This document shows positions 8,139 through 16,758 of a stretch of DNA of 64,000 bases, piece after piece. Made by a program: the position numbers and the translations under genes. Below the pieces are notes generated by a model, which searched no databases, was not told the DNA's origin, and saw only the letters and a list, made by a program, of their open reading frames with translations. Every line of letters starts with the position of its first letter. The first letter of the stretch is position 1. Source of the DNA: an uncultured Pseudoteredinibacter sp. Lineage in GTDB: Bacteria > Pseudomonadota > Gammaproteobacteria > Pseudomonadales > Cellvibrionaceae. The stretch spans positions 496,001 through 560,000 of the forward strand of contig NZ_CANMYE010000002.1 in NCBI RefSeq assembly GCF_947502065.1, read 5' to 3'.

Positions 8139-9520
8139 GTGATATTTCTAACTTAAGCGCACTGGAACTCAGCCGCCTTTATCAAAGTAAAGCGCTAAGC
8201 CCAAGGGAAGTTATCGACACTCAATTGCAGCGCCTCGAAGCGCTGAACCCCAAATACAACGCCTTTTACGAAATTGACTTTGAAGGCGCCCGTCGCGAGG
8301 CGCAAAAATCCGAACAGCGTTGGTTTAATGGTGAACCCAATAGTGTTTTAGACGGCACCCCTACAAGCGTAAAAGATGCACTATTAAGCCGCGATCAAAA
8401 AAGTTACCGCGGATCAACCGCCAATATTGCTGACGACATCGACTGGAACGAAGACTGCCCTCTCGTTGCACGCCAAAAAGAAGCTGGAATGATTTCACTA
8501 GGCAAAACCACCATGCCAGATTTTGGCATATTGGCGTCCGGCTACAGCTCATATCATGGAATTACTCGCAACCCATGGGATAGCAGTGTGACTACCGGCG
8601 GCAGCAGCTCAGGCACGGCTGCTGCAATTACTGCCGGCTTCAACACCGTTGCCGCCGGCACCGATATCGTAGGCTCCATACGGCTACCAGCTTCCTATAC
8701 CGGATTATTTGGGCTCAAGCCTAGCCAAGGTAGGGTTCCTTACTACCCAAGCAATGCCGACACACTAGTAGCAGGGCCAATGTCACGCAGCGTTATGGAC
8801 TCGGCCGCCTATTTAAATATATTGAGCCGCCCAGATCGGCGCGATGCTCGCTCTCTTGCCTGGCAAGATTTTGATTTTACGCAAGGGCTGCAATCTGCCC
8901 GTCCGTCTTTACGCCTGGGCCTGCTATTAGATATTGGCTTTGGGACAAGCCCCGACCCAGAAACTCTAACCGCCGTCAGCCAAGCCGCCGAACAACTTGA
9001 AGATCTTGGACATAGAGTAATCCCGATCCAGTCGCCCTTTAAAAGCGGCGATGAAGATTGCGCTGAACTCTATTATCAACAGCGCTGCCACAATGAGTTT
9101 AAGCAATACAACGAAGAAAAGCGCCGCCAAAGCCCATACATCTGGAAATTTACAGAACATTGTGAAGAGGTTTCTGCGCCAGATTTATTTGAGGCCACCA
9201 TGCAAATGCGCAAGCTTGGCGTACAAACCTTGGAAATGTGTTCGCAAGTAGATTATTTGTTATTACCATCGACTCCCCGCCCTGCATTTCCTGCTGAGCT
9301 TCCGGCCGATGATGCCGACAAACTATTTGACCCCTGGTGTAATAACTTTTTATTTAATATTAGCGAGCAGCCTGCTGCCTCCATTAACTGCGGTTACAGC
9401 AGCAAAGGCCTGCCCATAGGCTTACAGATTGTTGGACCAAGGTTTGATGATTTTGGCGTGCTGCAGTTAGCTAAACAGTATGAAAATATTCGGCCAGAGC
9501 AGAGAGCGTTTCCGATATGA
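8135..9520 (+). CDS. Amidase-signature family hydrolase
   Basis: A 461-residue amidase with the Ser-cisSer-Lys set: Lys80 in TSVKD, the GGSSSG loop (155-160) and the nucleophile-type Ser181 in GSIRLPA. The usual DxGGS before the nucleophile reads TDIVGS here, a small departure. Members hydrolyse linear or cyclic amides and sometimes esters. It is the last gene of the flavin reductase operon, overlaps the NUDIX gene by ATGA, and is followed by a repeat region. No signal peptide is seen, so it acts in the cytoplasm. It could open an amide or lactam in the substrate or a pathway conjugate; the substrate is unknown. Confidence 0.88.
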   Translation: MSDISNLSALELSRLYQSKALSPREVIDTQLQRLEALNPKYNAFYEIDFEGARREAQKSEQRWFNGEPNSVLDGTPTSVKDALLSRDQKSYRGSTANIADDIDWNEDCPLVARQKEAGMISLGKTTMPDFGILASGYSSYHGITRNPWDSSVTTGGSSSGTAAAITAGFNTVAAGTDIVGSIRLPASYTGLFGLKPSQGRVPYYPSNADTLVAGPMSRSVMDSAAYLNILSRPDRRDARSLAWQDFDFTQGLQSARPSLRLGLLLDIGFGTSPDPETLTAVSQAAEQLEDLGHRVIPIQSPFKSGDEDCAELYYQQRCHNEFKQYNEEKRRQSPYIWKFTEHCEEVSAPDLFEATMQMRKLGVQTLEMCSQVDYLLLPSTPRPAFPAELPADDADKLFDPWCNNFLFNISEQPAASINCGYSSKGLPIGLQIVGPRFDDFGVLQLAKQYENIRPEQRAFPI

Positions 9521-9543
9521 AAAAGAGATCCGGCCAAATTGTA

Positions 9544-9876
9544 GGGGTCAGACCCCATTCTTTTTAAGTTAGCCTTAGCTTGCTGAACCGCGTACTTTTT
9601 GAAAACGGGGTCTGACCCCGGCGTGCCGAGCCCGGACACCTCCAACTGCAATATACTTTTTATAGGGGTCAGACCCCATCCTTTTTAAGTTAACCTTAGC
9701 TTGCTAAACCGCGTACTTTTTGGAAACGGGGTCTGACCCCAGCGCACCGGACCCCGGCGCGCCGAGCCCCGATACCTTCAACTGCAAAATGCTTTTTATT
9801 GGGGTCAGACCCCACATTTATTACGTTAACCTTAGCTTGCTATACCGTGCACTTTTTAGAAGCGGGGTCTGACCCC
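9544..9876. repeat. Three tandem copies of a 76-bp element with GGGGTCAGACCCC ends
   Basis: Elements lie at 9544-9619, 9665-9740 and 9801-9876. Each starts with GGGGTCAGACCCC and ends with its reverse complement GGGGTCTGACCCC, around a conserved core that includes CCTTAGCTTGCT and a run of T. Spacers of 45 and 60 bp are themselves alike, with a 15-bp insertion in the second, so the true tandem unit is about 121 bp. Each end is also an inner palindrome. This resembles the REP-like repeats associated with Y1/RAYT transposases in other bacteria. No transposase is nearby. The rest of the 395-bp gap shows no gene. Confidence 0.9.
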
Positions 9877-9915
9877 GGCGCACCGAACTTCAGAGCAAAC
9901 GCACTTTAAAGCCAA

Positions 9916-10515
9916 TCACCCCCGCAAACTTTGCAGTAGAATTTTTGCTGCTTGCACACCACTGCGCTGATAAAGTTTTACGGAACCCAGAGGCGCCATA
10001 GAAAGATGGCTAAGCGAAATACTCGCCAAGCCCCAAGCAACCGCAGCACACTGCTCAGCTTGGAACTTTGGGTAAGCCTGCTGCAGCAGCCTTTGAAGGT
10101 TAGCAATAAAGTCATTATTCCACTGGCTAAGGCGTCTTTTGATACTCGGATAATTTTCTACCGCCGCCAGCAATGCCAGCGCCACCCGCATTCGCAATTG
10201 CTCTTGCTCCGGCATTTCGCCAAATAGATAGGCAATAATAAGCTCTTCATTTCGCTCAACAGAGGAATCACCAGAATGAAGATCATCAAACAAGCGCTGA
10301 ATATCATCCTGCTCGGTGCCTACACAACGCTCAAGCAGACGCTCAAGCAAGGCCTCACGATTCCCCACATGGTGACGCAGCAAACTGCGATGCAAGCCCG
10401 ACTCTTGAGATATACGCTCTAACGTCGCCCCCTCAACCCCGTAGCGAGCCACACAGCGCTCAAAGGCCGCCAAAATAGCCGCCGCCCTTTCCTCTTTTAC
10501 ACTTGGTCTTGCCAT
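9916..10515 (-). CDS. TetR-family transcriptional regulator
   Basis: A 199-residue TetR regulator. The N-terminal helix-turn-helix is at about residues 10-55 (ILAAFERCVARYGVEGATLERISQ...), followed by a helical ligand/dimerisation domain that ends in QRSGVQAAKILLQSLRG. It is transcribed leftward away from the ABM gene, with the GGGGTCAGACCCC repeats downstream. It is the only TetR gene within the catabolic region, so it is the first candidate to bind the four GAACGAACGTTC sites, although no copy of that motif is seen in its own upstream region (10516-10669). The family is certain; regulatory targets and ligand are inferred. Confidence 0.9.
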   Translation of the reverse strand: MARPSVKEERAAAILAAFERCVARYGVEGATLERISQESGLHRSLLRHHVGNREALLERLLERCVGTEQDDIQRLFDDLHSGDSSVERNEELIIAYLFGEMPEQEQLRMRVALALLAAVENYPSIKRRLSQWNNDFIANLQRLLQQAYPKFQAEQCAAVAWGLASISLSHLSMAPLGSVKLYQRSGVQAAKILLQSLRG

Positions 10516-10669
10516 ATTTACCCCTGCTGATTGGGGAGGTATTTTAGCAACTGCTTGTAAAAATAATAGAGCTCTACACTGCGTAAGCTTTATAACTACT
10601 GTTTCTGCACCAGCAGACTTAAGCTATGATCACGCACTCAAGCAGCTTAAGCCCGATCCAAATCCCCTT

Positions 10670-10942
10670 ATGATTATTTTAGAAGGTTATATTCAAGTAC
10701 CGATGCATGAAGTCTCGCTGTTCAAGAACGCCCTCCAGCAGCATATAGCTGCTACCCAACAAGAACCCGGCTGCGTTTGCTTTAGAGTGAATCAGGACAG
10801 CGAAAGAAAAGAAATTTTCTGGGTCTACGAAGAATTCATTGACCAACGGGCTTTTGATTTCCACCAACAAAGAAGCAAGTCTTCAGAGTGGGCCAAAGCC
10901 AGCCAAAACTGTGAAAGGTTTTACGAATTAAAAGAAGCCTAG
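10670..10942 (+). CDS. ABM-superfamily (YgiN-like) small monooxygenase
   Basis: A 90-residue single-domain protein of the antibiotic biosynthesis monooxygenase / quinol monooxygenase superfamily: LEGYIQVP at the first strand, QEPGCVCFRV, and FWVYEEFIDQRAFDFHQQ are the usual blocks, including the His of the F-x-x-H-x-x-S region. Members oxidise quinols without cofactor or simply act as small ligand-binding dimers. No strong ribosome binding site precedes the ATG at 10670. It stands alone between the divergent TetR gene and the convergent TonB receptor. Its part in the pathway is unknown. Confidence 0.8.
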   Translation: MIILEGYIQVPMHEVSLFKNALQQHIAATQQEPGCVCFRVNQDSERKEIFWVYEEFIDQRAFDFHQQRSKSSEWAKASQNCERFYELKEA

Positions 10943-10992
10943 CTAATTCAAAGCCGCAGCACCTTAAAATTCTAAAAACAGCTGCAGCGCAC

Positions 10993-11016
10993 AAAAAAAG
11001 GGCCACAATGTGGCCC
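10993..11016 (-). terminator. Rho-independent terminator of the TonB receptor gene
   Basis: GGGCCAC and GTGGCCC (11000-11016) form a 7-bp GC-rich stem with a 3-base loop. On the minus strand it is followed by seven T (10999-10993). It lies 43 bp past the stop of the leftward TonB-dependent receptor gene. Confidence 0.85.
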
Positions 11017-11058
11017 CAAGCAATGTGGTGAGGATCTCACCTAACCGTCGCTAAACAG

Positions 11059-13524
11059 CTATAAGCGATAGGCCACCGTCAAACCAACCGTGCGAGGCTT
11101 ACTGTAAGTTGAAAAGGTGGAGCCAAACGACTCTGTAAATTCACGAGTGTTTGAGCTGTTGTAAACCTCATCCGTTAAGTTCTCAACAAAGAAAGTAGCA
11201 TTGAGGCTTTCATCGGTGCTAGTCCAACTGATACGAGCATTAGTCATCCAATTATCTTCCGTCTTGCCCAATGGGTTATTGGCGATATCCGTGAAGTACT
11301 CATCGGTGTACGACCAATCCAATTGCGGAGTAATAAAGCCCATCTCGCCTAACTCGAAGGTATAGCTCAACACACCATTAAATGTAAACTCTGGCGCATA
11401 GCGAAAAGCATTGCCACGAATATCTGGGATCGCACCAGCGGCAACTGTTGGCTGCTTATCCACTTCCGAATCCAACCAAGAGGCGCCCAAAGTTAATACC
11501 AGGTTGGTGACCGGGTTGTAAGCCATCTCAACTTCCGCACCGCGAATAGTGGAATCCGGTACATTAACCAACTCATTAACCACGGTAGTACCTTGCAATT
11601 GCGAAGGCAGAGTCACGGCGATAACAGCTTGGAAATCCGTGTAGTCATACTGGAACAATGCAGCATTTAAAGTCATGCGGCGATCCAATAGATAGTGCTT
11701 AGTCCCCAGTTCAATTGAGGTCAGCTTTTCAGGATCAACTTCAACTAGACGATTGTAATAAGTACCATTAAAGCTGCCACCCTTAAAGCCACGAGAAATA
11801 CCGAAGTAGTATAGGGATTCCTCGTCCGGCGTATACTCGAATGAAACCTTACCGCTTAGTGAGTCCCAGCTTGCATCGCGAGCAAAATTTTCTGGCGCGC
11901 CATTATTAATACCGCAAATCTCTGGGTCCATTACTAAGCCGGCAATGTCAAAGCCAAAGGGCGCATTAGGATCAACACCAATACCTTGCAACTGATCAAA
12001 GCGGCCTTGGCCAGCATTTGGATTTTGCCCCACATAACAACCTAAGTACTGACCAGAAAGATCTTTTTCATCGCGACTCCAGCGCAAGCCTACAGTAGCC
12101 CCCCAATAATCATTGATGCGATATTTTAAGTGGGAAAATAGAGCCATACTCTCTAAGTTTTGCTTGTGCTTGTTGGCACGAGTAGAAACATTGCCCGCCG
12201 GGATGCGGCCTATTGCCTGCAGAACATTATAGGCCTGTGCGACATTCAAAAAGTCCGTCGGCGCAAAACCAGCAGCAGCAGCCGATGCAATCCATGCACC
12301 GCCCAAGCCTAAGGCGGCATCAAAGCCACCGACTGAGCCATCGCTACCTGGCACAAAGCCGTGGGGAATTGCGGCCAACACACCGTTAATGTCATAGCTG
12401 GCTTGTGACTCCACATCTTCATCCATAAAGAATGCACCGGCCACCCAATCTAGCTTTTCGGTTTCACCTTGCAAACGAAACTCCTGGGTAAACTGACGCT
12501 GCCCAGTAAAAGCTTGGCTGTGTCCGATTGGCTGCGTGCTGGCATCCTCATCGTTTTGATAAAGGAAATCATGATCAACAAAGCCCGTTACCGAAACCAA
12601 GTTAACATCACCCAGATCCCAATCAAAAGTTAAGGAGCTCATGATAGTCTCGCCCTTTTCTTTTCGCTCATAATCAGGGCTGAGGGTAACTCTACGATAA
12701 TCCGAGGCGCCACCACCTGGCGAGCTTGGATCAAAAGCATTCGCTGGCAACTGGTTATGGAAAACCACTGGCTTATTGTCGATTTGCTGGTGAGCTAAGC
12801 GCCACTCAACGACGATGTCTTTATTTACATCCCAGTCAACACTCAAGCGTGCCGCTTGCACATCTTCGTTTTGAGCATCGCGGCCTAACTGATCTTTCAC
12901 ATAACCGGAAGAGCGGTTGCTAACATAAGCCAAACGTCCGCGAACATCTTCGGTCAAAGCACCCGAAACGAAAGCCTCCTGACGAGAACGATCAAAACGC
13001 CCAAAGGTAGCTTCAATACCAGCACTGAACTCCTCCGTCGGTCTGGCAGAAAAAACCTGCATCGCACCCGTTGTGGAGTTTCTGCCAAATAGCGTACCCT
13101 GAGGACCACGCAAGATTTCAACCTGATCAAGATCGAACATGGCAAAGCCATGGGTTTGAATATTGTTTAAGATCACTCCATCGCTGTACACAGCAATCGG
13201 GGTATTGGATATCGCACTAAAATCAACATTACTTACCCCACGCATACTGATAATCGGCGCCGACAGGCCGAAGTTACCATCAACCGCCACCATATTGGGG
13301 GTTTGCGCAGCCAGCTCACTGCTACGGGTAATATTCACGATTTTCAGGTCTTCTGCGCTGTACGCCGTTAGGGATACAGGCACATCTTGAGCCGATTCCG
13401 TGCGGCGCTGGGCCGTTACCAACACCTCTTCAATTTGCGCCGCCGCCCAATCAGCCGCCAACGTTGAGCCCACTACAACCGCTGCCACTAATGGTTTTAC
13501 CGGGAAATTCCTAGTCACTGACAT
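11059..13524 (-). CDS. TonB-dependent outer-membrane receptor
   Basis: An 821-residue receptor. Residues 1-29 are a signal peptide ending in WAAAQ; the TonB box EEVLVTAQRR is at about 32-41; a plug domain follows (VPVSLTAYSAEDL..., LRGPQGTLFGRNSTTGA), and a beta-barrel runs to the C-terminus, which ends in an aromatic-rich strand (KPRTVGLTVAYRL). It would import a large or hydrophobic compound across the outer membrane using TonB energy. It resembles the catabolic (non-siderophore) receptors common in sphingomonads and marine gammaproteobacteria. A terminator follows it, and operator C lies in the region shared with the divergent MFS gene, tying it to the catabolic regulon. The ligand is not predictable. 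Confidence 0.95.
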   Translation of the reverse strand: MSVTRNFPVKPLVAAVVVGSTLAADWAAAQIEEVLVTAQRRTESAQDVPVSLTAYSAEDLKIVNITRSSELAAQTPNMVAVDGNFGLSAPIISMRGVSNVDFSAISNTPIAVYSDGVILNNIQTHGFAMFDLDQVEILRGPQGTLFGRNSTTGAMQVFSARPTEEFSAGIEATFGRFDRSRQEAFVSGALTEDVRGRLAYVSNRSSGYVKDQLGRDAQNEDVQAARLSVDWDVNKDIVVEWRLAHQQIDNKPVVFHNQLPANAFDPSSPGGGASDYRRVTLSPDYERKEKGETIMSSLTFDWDLGDVNLVSVTGFVDHDFLYQNDEDASTQPIGHSQAFTGQRQFTQEFRLQGETEKLDWVAGAFFMDEDVESQASYDINGVLAAIPHGFVPGSDGSVGGFDAALGLGGAWIASAAAAGFAPTDFLNVAQAYNVLQAIGRIPAGNVSTRANKHKQNLESMALFSHLKYRINDYWGATVGLRWSRDEKDLSGQYLGCYVGQNPNAGQGRFDQLQGIGVDPNAPFGFDIAGLVMDPEICGINNGAPENFARDASWDSLSGKVSFEYTPDEESLYYFGISRGFKGGSFNGTYYNRLVEVDPEKLTSIELGTKHYLLDRRMTLNAALFQYDYTDFQAVIAVTLPSQLQGTTVVNELVNVPDSTIRGAEVEMAYNPVTNLVLTLGASWLDSEVDKQPTVAAGAIPDIRGNAFRYAPEFTFNGVLSYTFELGEMGFITPQLDWSYTDEYFTDIANNPLGKTEDNWMTNARISWTSTDESLNATFFVENLTDEVYNSSNTREFTESFGSTFSTYSKPRTVGLTVAYRL

Positions 13525-13605
13525 TCTCCTAGCCTCTCGATCTTTATTGTTTTAGAAATTCTTTGCATTCACTGCGCATACACCACAATCGAGCCACTCA
13601 AGCCA

Positions 13606-13655
13606 TTGCATGACCGAACGTTCGATCGTATTATGGGCGAGACTACAAATTTCAA
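13606..13655. promoter_or_regulatory. Overlapping divergent promoters with operator site C
   Basis: Operator C is 13615-13628 (minus strand CGATCGAACGTTCG). Rightward, TTGCAT (13606-13611), a 17-bp spacer containing the whole operator, and TATTAT (13629-13634) form a promoter for the MFS gene. Leftward, TTGAAA (13655-13650), a 16-bp spacer and TAATAC (13633-13628) form a promoter for the TonB receptor gene, with the operator over its start point. A single repressor would therefore switch both. Confidence 0.6.
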
Positions 13656-13713
13656 TGAGCCTTTGTCAATGAGAATTTAATCGGGAAGCCGATTTTTAGC
13701 CGAGAAGCGAATA

Positions 13714-14910
13714 ATGATTCAATCTAGTTTTAATAAACGACAGATCAGCGCTCTGCTGGTTTTAGCCGTTATTGGCGGCTCTGCTGCCAATATTCTGCCT
13801 TTTATCTTTTCTTCATTTAGCTTGGTTTTCGATATCGAATCGACTGCAACCCTCACCACTGCCGAGCTATTCGGTATTTGCGTCAGCGGCCTTAGCTTCA
13901 ACTATTGGCGCAAGCGCTTAAGCCTAAAGCTGAGCTGCTTGCTAGGCTTGTTACTTTTTATTGCAGGTAATGCCATTACCATGGCGGCCGATGGTGACTT
14001 CAACCTGACACTATTTGCCAGACTGATGTGCGGCCTGGGTGCGGGCATTGTTACTTCCCATGCTTTTTCTATTATTGGCAGCCAGAAAAACCCAGAGGCT
14101 CTTTTTGCCCTGGTGCTGTTTGCACAGGTACTTTGGTCTGCCGTGGCATCCTTTGCGATGCCTACCTTGAGCGAAAGTATGCCCTTACTTTCTTTCTCCT
14201 TCTTATTGATCTGTGGCTTGATCGCCATTATCCCAACGGCCTTATGGACACCCAAAGGCGATCAACAGGAAGAAGATGCCGAAGATTTCAAGGCAAGCCC
14301 TTTACTGAAGCGCTTAAAAGCCATTGTTATTGGCACCACCATCATTTGGTACGCGGCACTCGGACTGTTTTGGGCTGACTCGGCAAATCGCGGGATGGAA
14401 ATGGGTTTATCTGCTACTTTTATTAGTAGTATTTTTGCCGCAGGTTACTTGGCAAGCCTAACGGGGAATGGTATCGCTATCTACTTAGCGAGCCGTTTTG
14501 AGCGTACTTACCCCATGCTAATCGCCGGCGGCATTCACCTAATGGTGTATTTTATGTTCTACCTATCGACTGGTCCTGAAGATAAGTGGATTTATACCGT
14601 TGCGGTACTTATCTACTCGATTTCATGGGCAATCTTTACGCCGTTTCAACTTGGTCTATACAGCGAGTTCAGCATTGACGGGCGCTTTGCCGCCATCTTC
14701 CTACCCGCCACCGTTGTCGGCATGACCTTTGGCACCCAGTTCAACGGCTTGCTCAGCGAAGACGGAAAAATGATTCTGGCAACGTTTTTTATGGCTATTT
14801 GTTTAGGCTGTTACGCCTATGTCTTTAAGCGCCTGCCGATGTTTTATCGTGAACTCGAAGAGCAATACGGCACAGAAGCCCTTAATGATGAAAATTATTC
14901 TCAAGTGTAA
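13714..14910 (+). CDS. Major facilitator superfamily transporter
   Basis: A 398-residue inner-membrane protein with about 12 hydrophobic segments and a short hydrophilic stretch at about 185-200 (GDQQEEDAEDF) that marks the central loop between the two six-helix halves. The first helix starts at about residue 10. It lacks a clear substrate signature. It is divergent from the TonB receptor and shares operator C with it, so it could carry the substrate across the inner membrane after outer-membrane import, or export an intermediate. The next gene starts 23 bp later and is probably in the same transcript. Confidence 0.85.
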   Translation: MIQSSFNKRQISALLVLAVIGGSAANILPFIFSSFSLVFDIESTATLTTAELFGICVSGLSFNYWRKRLSLKLSCLLGLLLFIAGNAITMAADGDFNLTLFARLMCGLGAGIVTSHAFSIIGSQKNPEALFALVLFAQVLWSAVASFAMPTLSESMPLLSFSFLLICGLIAIIPTALWTPKGDQQEEDAEDFKASPLLKRLKAIVIGTTIIWYAALGLFWADSANRGMEMGLSATFISSIFAAGYLASLTGNGIAIYLASRFERTYPMLIAGGIHLMVYFMFYLSTGPEDKWIYTVAVLIYSISWAIFTPFQLGLYSEFSIDGRFAAIFLPATVVGMTFGTQFNGLLSEDGKMILATFFMAICLGCYAYVFKRLPMFYRELEEQYGTEALNDENYSQV

Positions 14911-14933
14911 TAGTGTGATTAGCAGGTAAAACT

Positions 14934-15698
14934 ATGAACTTTTTTGTCTCAGCCTTAAGCACCATCTTACTCGGCTTAGTGGTAGGCTTTGCCCTCAGCT
15001 TGCAAAAAGCCGAACCGCCCACTGAATTTGAAAAATACAGCAGTGCTAACATGGACTTCGCCACCATGAGCGAAGTTGGCTACGCCATGGCCGCCTTTGG
15101 CCGTGAATCTACTGCAGATTATTTCGAGCTAAAGGATTACCAAGAATATGTGCAACTAGCGCAAAATGATCATGCCAAAGCGCTTAGCGCCAGCGACGCA
15201 CCCCAAGTAGCCGCCAGCGAAGCCCAAGCAAGCAAGGCGGAAGCACCGACGATGCAATTGGCTCAAATTGAGCGTCCAGCCAAGCCTAAAGCAAAGCCAT
15301 CACTAAAAGACTGGCCCAAATCCGTGATTGGCATACAGCGCAGCACCGAATTAATTAATGTCGAGAAAGTGTGGCAGGAATTTGCCAGCAATAGTGCCCT
15401 TAGCGATCAGCTAGACAGCTATACGGTGAGTGTGTTCGCCATATACAGCGATTTCAATAGTGATTACAGCCGCGCCACCATCAGCATCGGCTACGACAAG
15501 CCAGGCATGAAAGGCGAGCAACAACTGATTCCAAAAGGCAAAATTGAGCCTCTTCTTAAACCCAGTAATTATGGAAACAATGCGCTACTTAATGCGTGGC
15601 AGGATATCGACTATAGCAGAGCTGTTAAAGCGGTAGTGGAACGTCGCGACTACACCCAAAACAGCGAGCTGACGTCTTTATTCGTGATTTATCAATAG
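14934..15698 (+). CDS. Membrane-anchored protein with a GyrI/Cass2-like effector-binding domain
   Basis: A 254-residue protein. Residues 1-24 form one hydrophobic anchor or signal. An Ala/Lys/Pro/Glu-rich linker covers about 75-125. The C-terminal part (about 128-254) has the pattern of GyrI-like/integron-associated effector-binding domains: KVWQEF, then VFAIYSDFNSDYSRATISIGY. Those domains bind small amphipathic molecules, usually in AraC-type regulators or as free cytoplasmic proteins. Here the domain is tethered and probably faces the periplasm. It sits between the MFS and hydroxylase genes (12-bp gap to the latter), so it may hold or present the hydrophobic substrate. The domain assignment is by eye and moderate; the function is inferred. 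Confidence 0.55.
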   Translation: MNFFVSALSTILLGLVVGFALSLQKAEPPTEFEKYSSANMDFATMSEVGYAMAAFGRESTADYFELKDYQEYVQLAQNDHAKALSASDAPQVAASEAQASKAEAPTMQLAQIERPAKPKAKPSLKDWPKSVIGIQRSTELINVEKVWQEFASNSALSDQLDSYTVSVFAIYSDFNSDYSRATISIGYDKPGMKGEQQLIPKGKIEPLLKPSNYGNNALLNAWQDIDYSRAVKAVVERRDYTQNSELTSLFVIYQ

Positions 15699-15709
15699 AG
15701 AGCTTTGCC

Positions 15710-16639
15710 ATGATGGAATTTTTACAGCAACGCCTTACCGATCTCGAGCTTTTTGGCTGGGATGAGTATATAAACTACTGGTTCTTCCTAGCAATGATGG
15801 CCCTGTTTGCCTTCGAGCTGATCGTTATGGCCTTTAAAAAAGCCGTGACCTGGAACCTAATTGGTGACTCCATCACCAACTTCATCACCTTATTTGCCTA
15901 CCGCTTTATTGGCGGGCTTATTTATATCCTGTTTTATCTAACGGCCTTTTTTTGGGTATACGAAAACTTCAGTATTACTCAACTACCGCTAACTTGGATG
16001 AGTTTGCTGGGCTGTATTTTATTAGCGGATGTCATCTACTACTGGGAACATCGCTTTATGCATGTTTGCGGTTTGGGCTGGGCAACCCACACGGTTCACC
16101 ACAGCTCGCCACATTTTAATATTTCTGTGGCCTATCGTTTCGGCCCACTGGATGGCTTCTTCCCGTTCTTCTTCCACTTGCCGCTAATCATGCTAGGTTT
16201 CCATCCGTTTATGGTGTTCTTAGCAGAAGCACTGGTGCAGCTATACCAGACAGCGCTACATACGCAAATGGTTAAGAAATTACCACGCCCAATCGAGTAC
16301 ATCATGAACACGCCTTCACATCATCGTGTTCACCATGCCACCAACAGTAAATACATTGATAAAAACTACGCAGGTATTTTTATCATTTGGGATCGCATGT
16401 TTGGCACCTTTGCCGAGGAAGACGAGGAAGTAAAGTTTGGTGTCTACCCTCGTATTAATAGCGTAAATCCATTTACTGTGTTCTTCCATGGCTTTACCAA
16501 GCTGGGCAAGCAATTATGGGAAGCGCCAAGCTGGTCTTATCGTTTTCAGCTGCTGGTTCGCCCGCCGATCTGGGCGTGGGAACAAGAGCAAAAACGCAAA
16601 CGAGAAGCGGCGGCAAGCGACGCCAAAGCAAGCTCTTAA
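15710..16639 (+). CDS. Sterol desaturase / fatty acid hydroxylase family membrane enzyme
   Basis: A 309-residue integral membrane di-iron enzyme. The histidine clusters are present: EHRFMH (about 118-123), HTVHHSS (about 131-137) and HHRVHHATN (about 209-217), plus additional His in the QTALHTQM segment. Family members hydroxylate or desaturate sterols, fatty acids and other hydrophobic molecules with O2. Transmembrane segments occupy about 25-45, 65-85, 95-115 and 150-180. The start at 15710 has GAGAG seven bases upstream. It is the last gene of the MFS transcript, closed by a strong terminator. It likely oxidises the pathway substrate in the membrane; which position is unknown. Confidence 0.92.
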   Translation: MMEFLQQRLTDLELFGWDEYINYWFFLAMMALFAFELIVMAFKKAVTWNLIGDSITNFITLFAYRFIGGLIYILFYLTAFFWVYENFSITQLPLTWMSLLGCILLADVIYYWEHRFMHVCGLGWATHTVHHSSPHFNISVAYRFGPLDGFFPFFFHLPLIMLGFHPFMVFLAEALVQLYQTALHTQMVKKLPRPIEYIMNTPSHHRVHHATNSKYIDKNYAGIFIIWDRMFGTFAEEDEEVKFGVYPRINSVNPFTVFFHGFTKLGKQLWEAPSWSYRFQLLVRPPIWAWEQEQKRKREAAASDAKASS

Positions 16640-16650
16640 TGACAACAGAA

Positions 16651-16692
16651 CCTTTTGCCTCATCTAGCAGTTGAGGCAAAAGGTATTTTTTT
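16651..16692 (+). terminator. Strong rho-independent terminator after the hydroxylase gene
   Basis: CCTTTTGCCTCA (16651-16662) pairs perfectly with TGAGGCAAAAGG (16672-16683) around a 9-base loop and is followed by TATTTTTTT. It separates the MFS-hydroxylase transcript from the Rieske gene. Confidence 0.93.
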
Positions 16693-16758
16693 AAATAGTT
16701 GTTTGTAACACATTACAATAAACATTGATTAGCCAATACGGCTCTGAAGGAGATGAAA

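Noticed and set aside
9521..9915. A transposase or remnant with the GGGGTCAGACCCC repeats
   Set aside because: No frame in this gap or nearby encodes a Y1 or other transposase motif.
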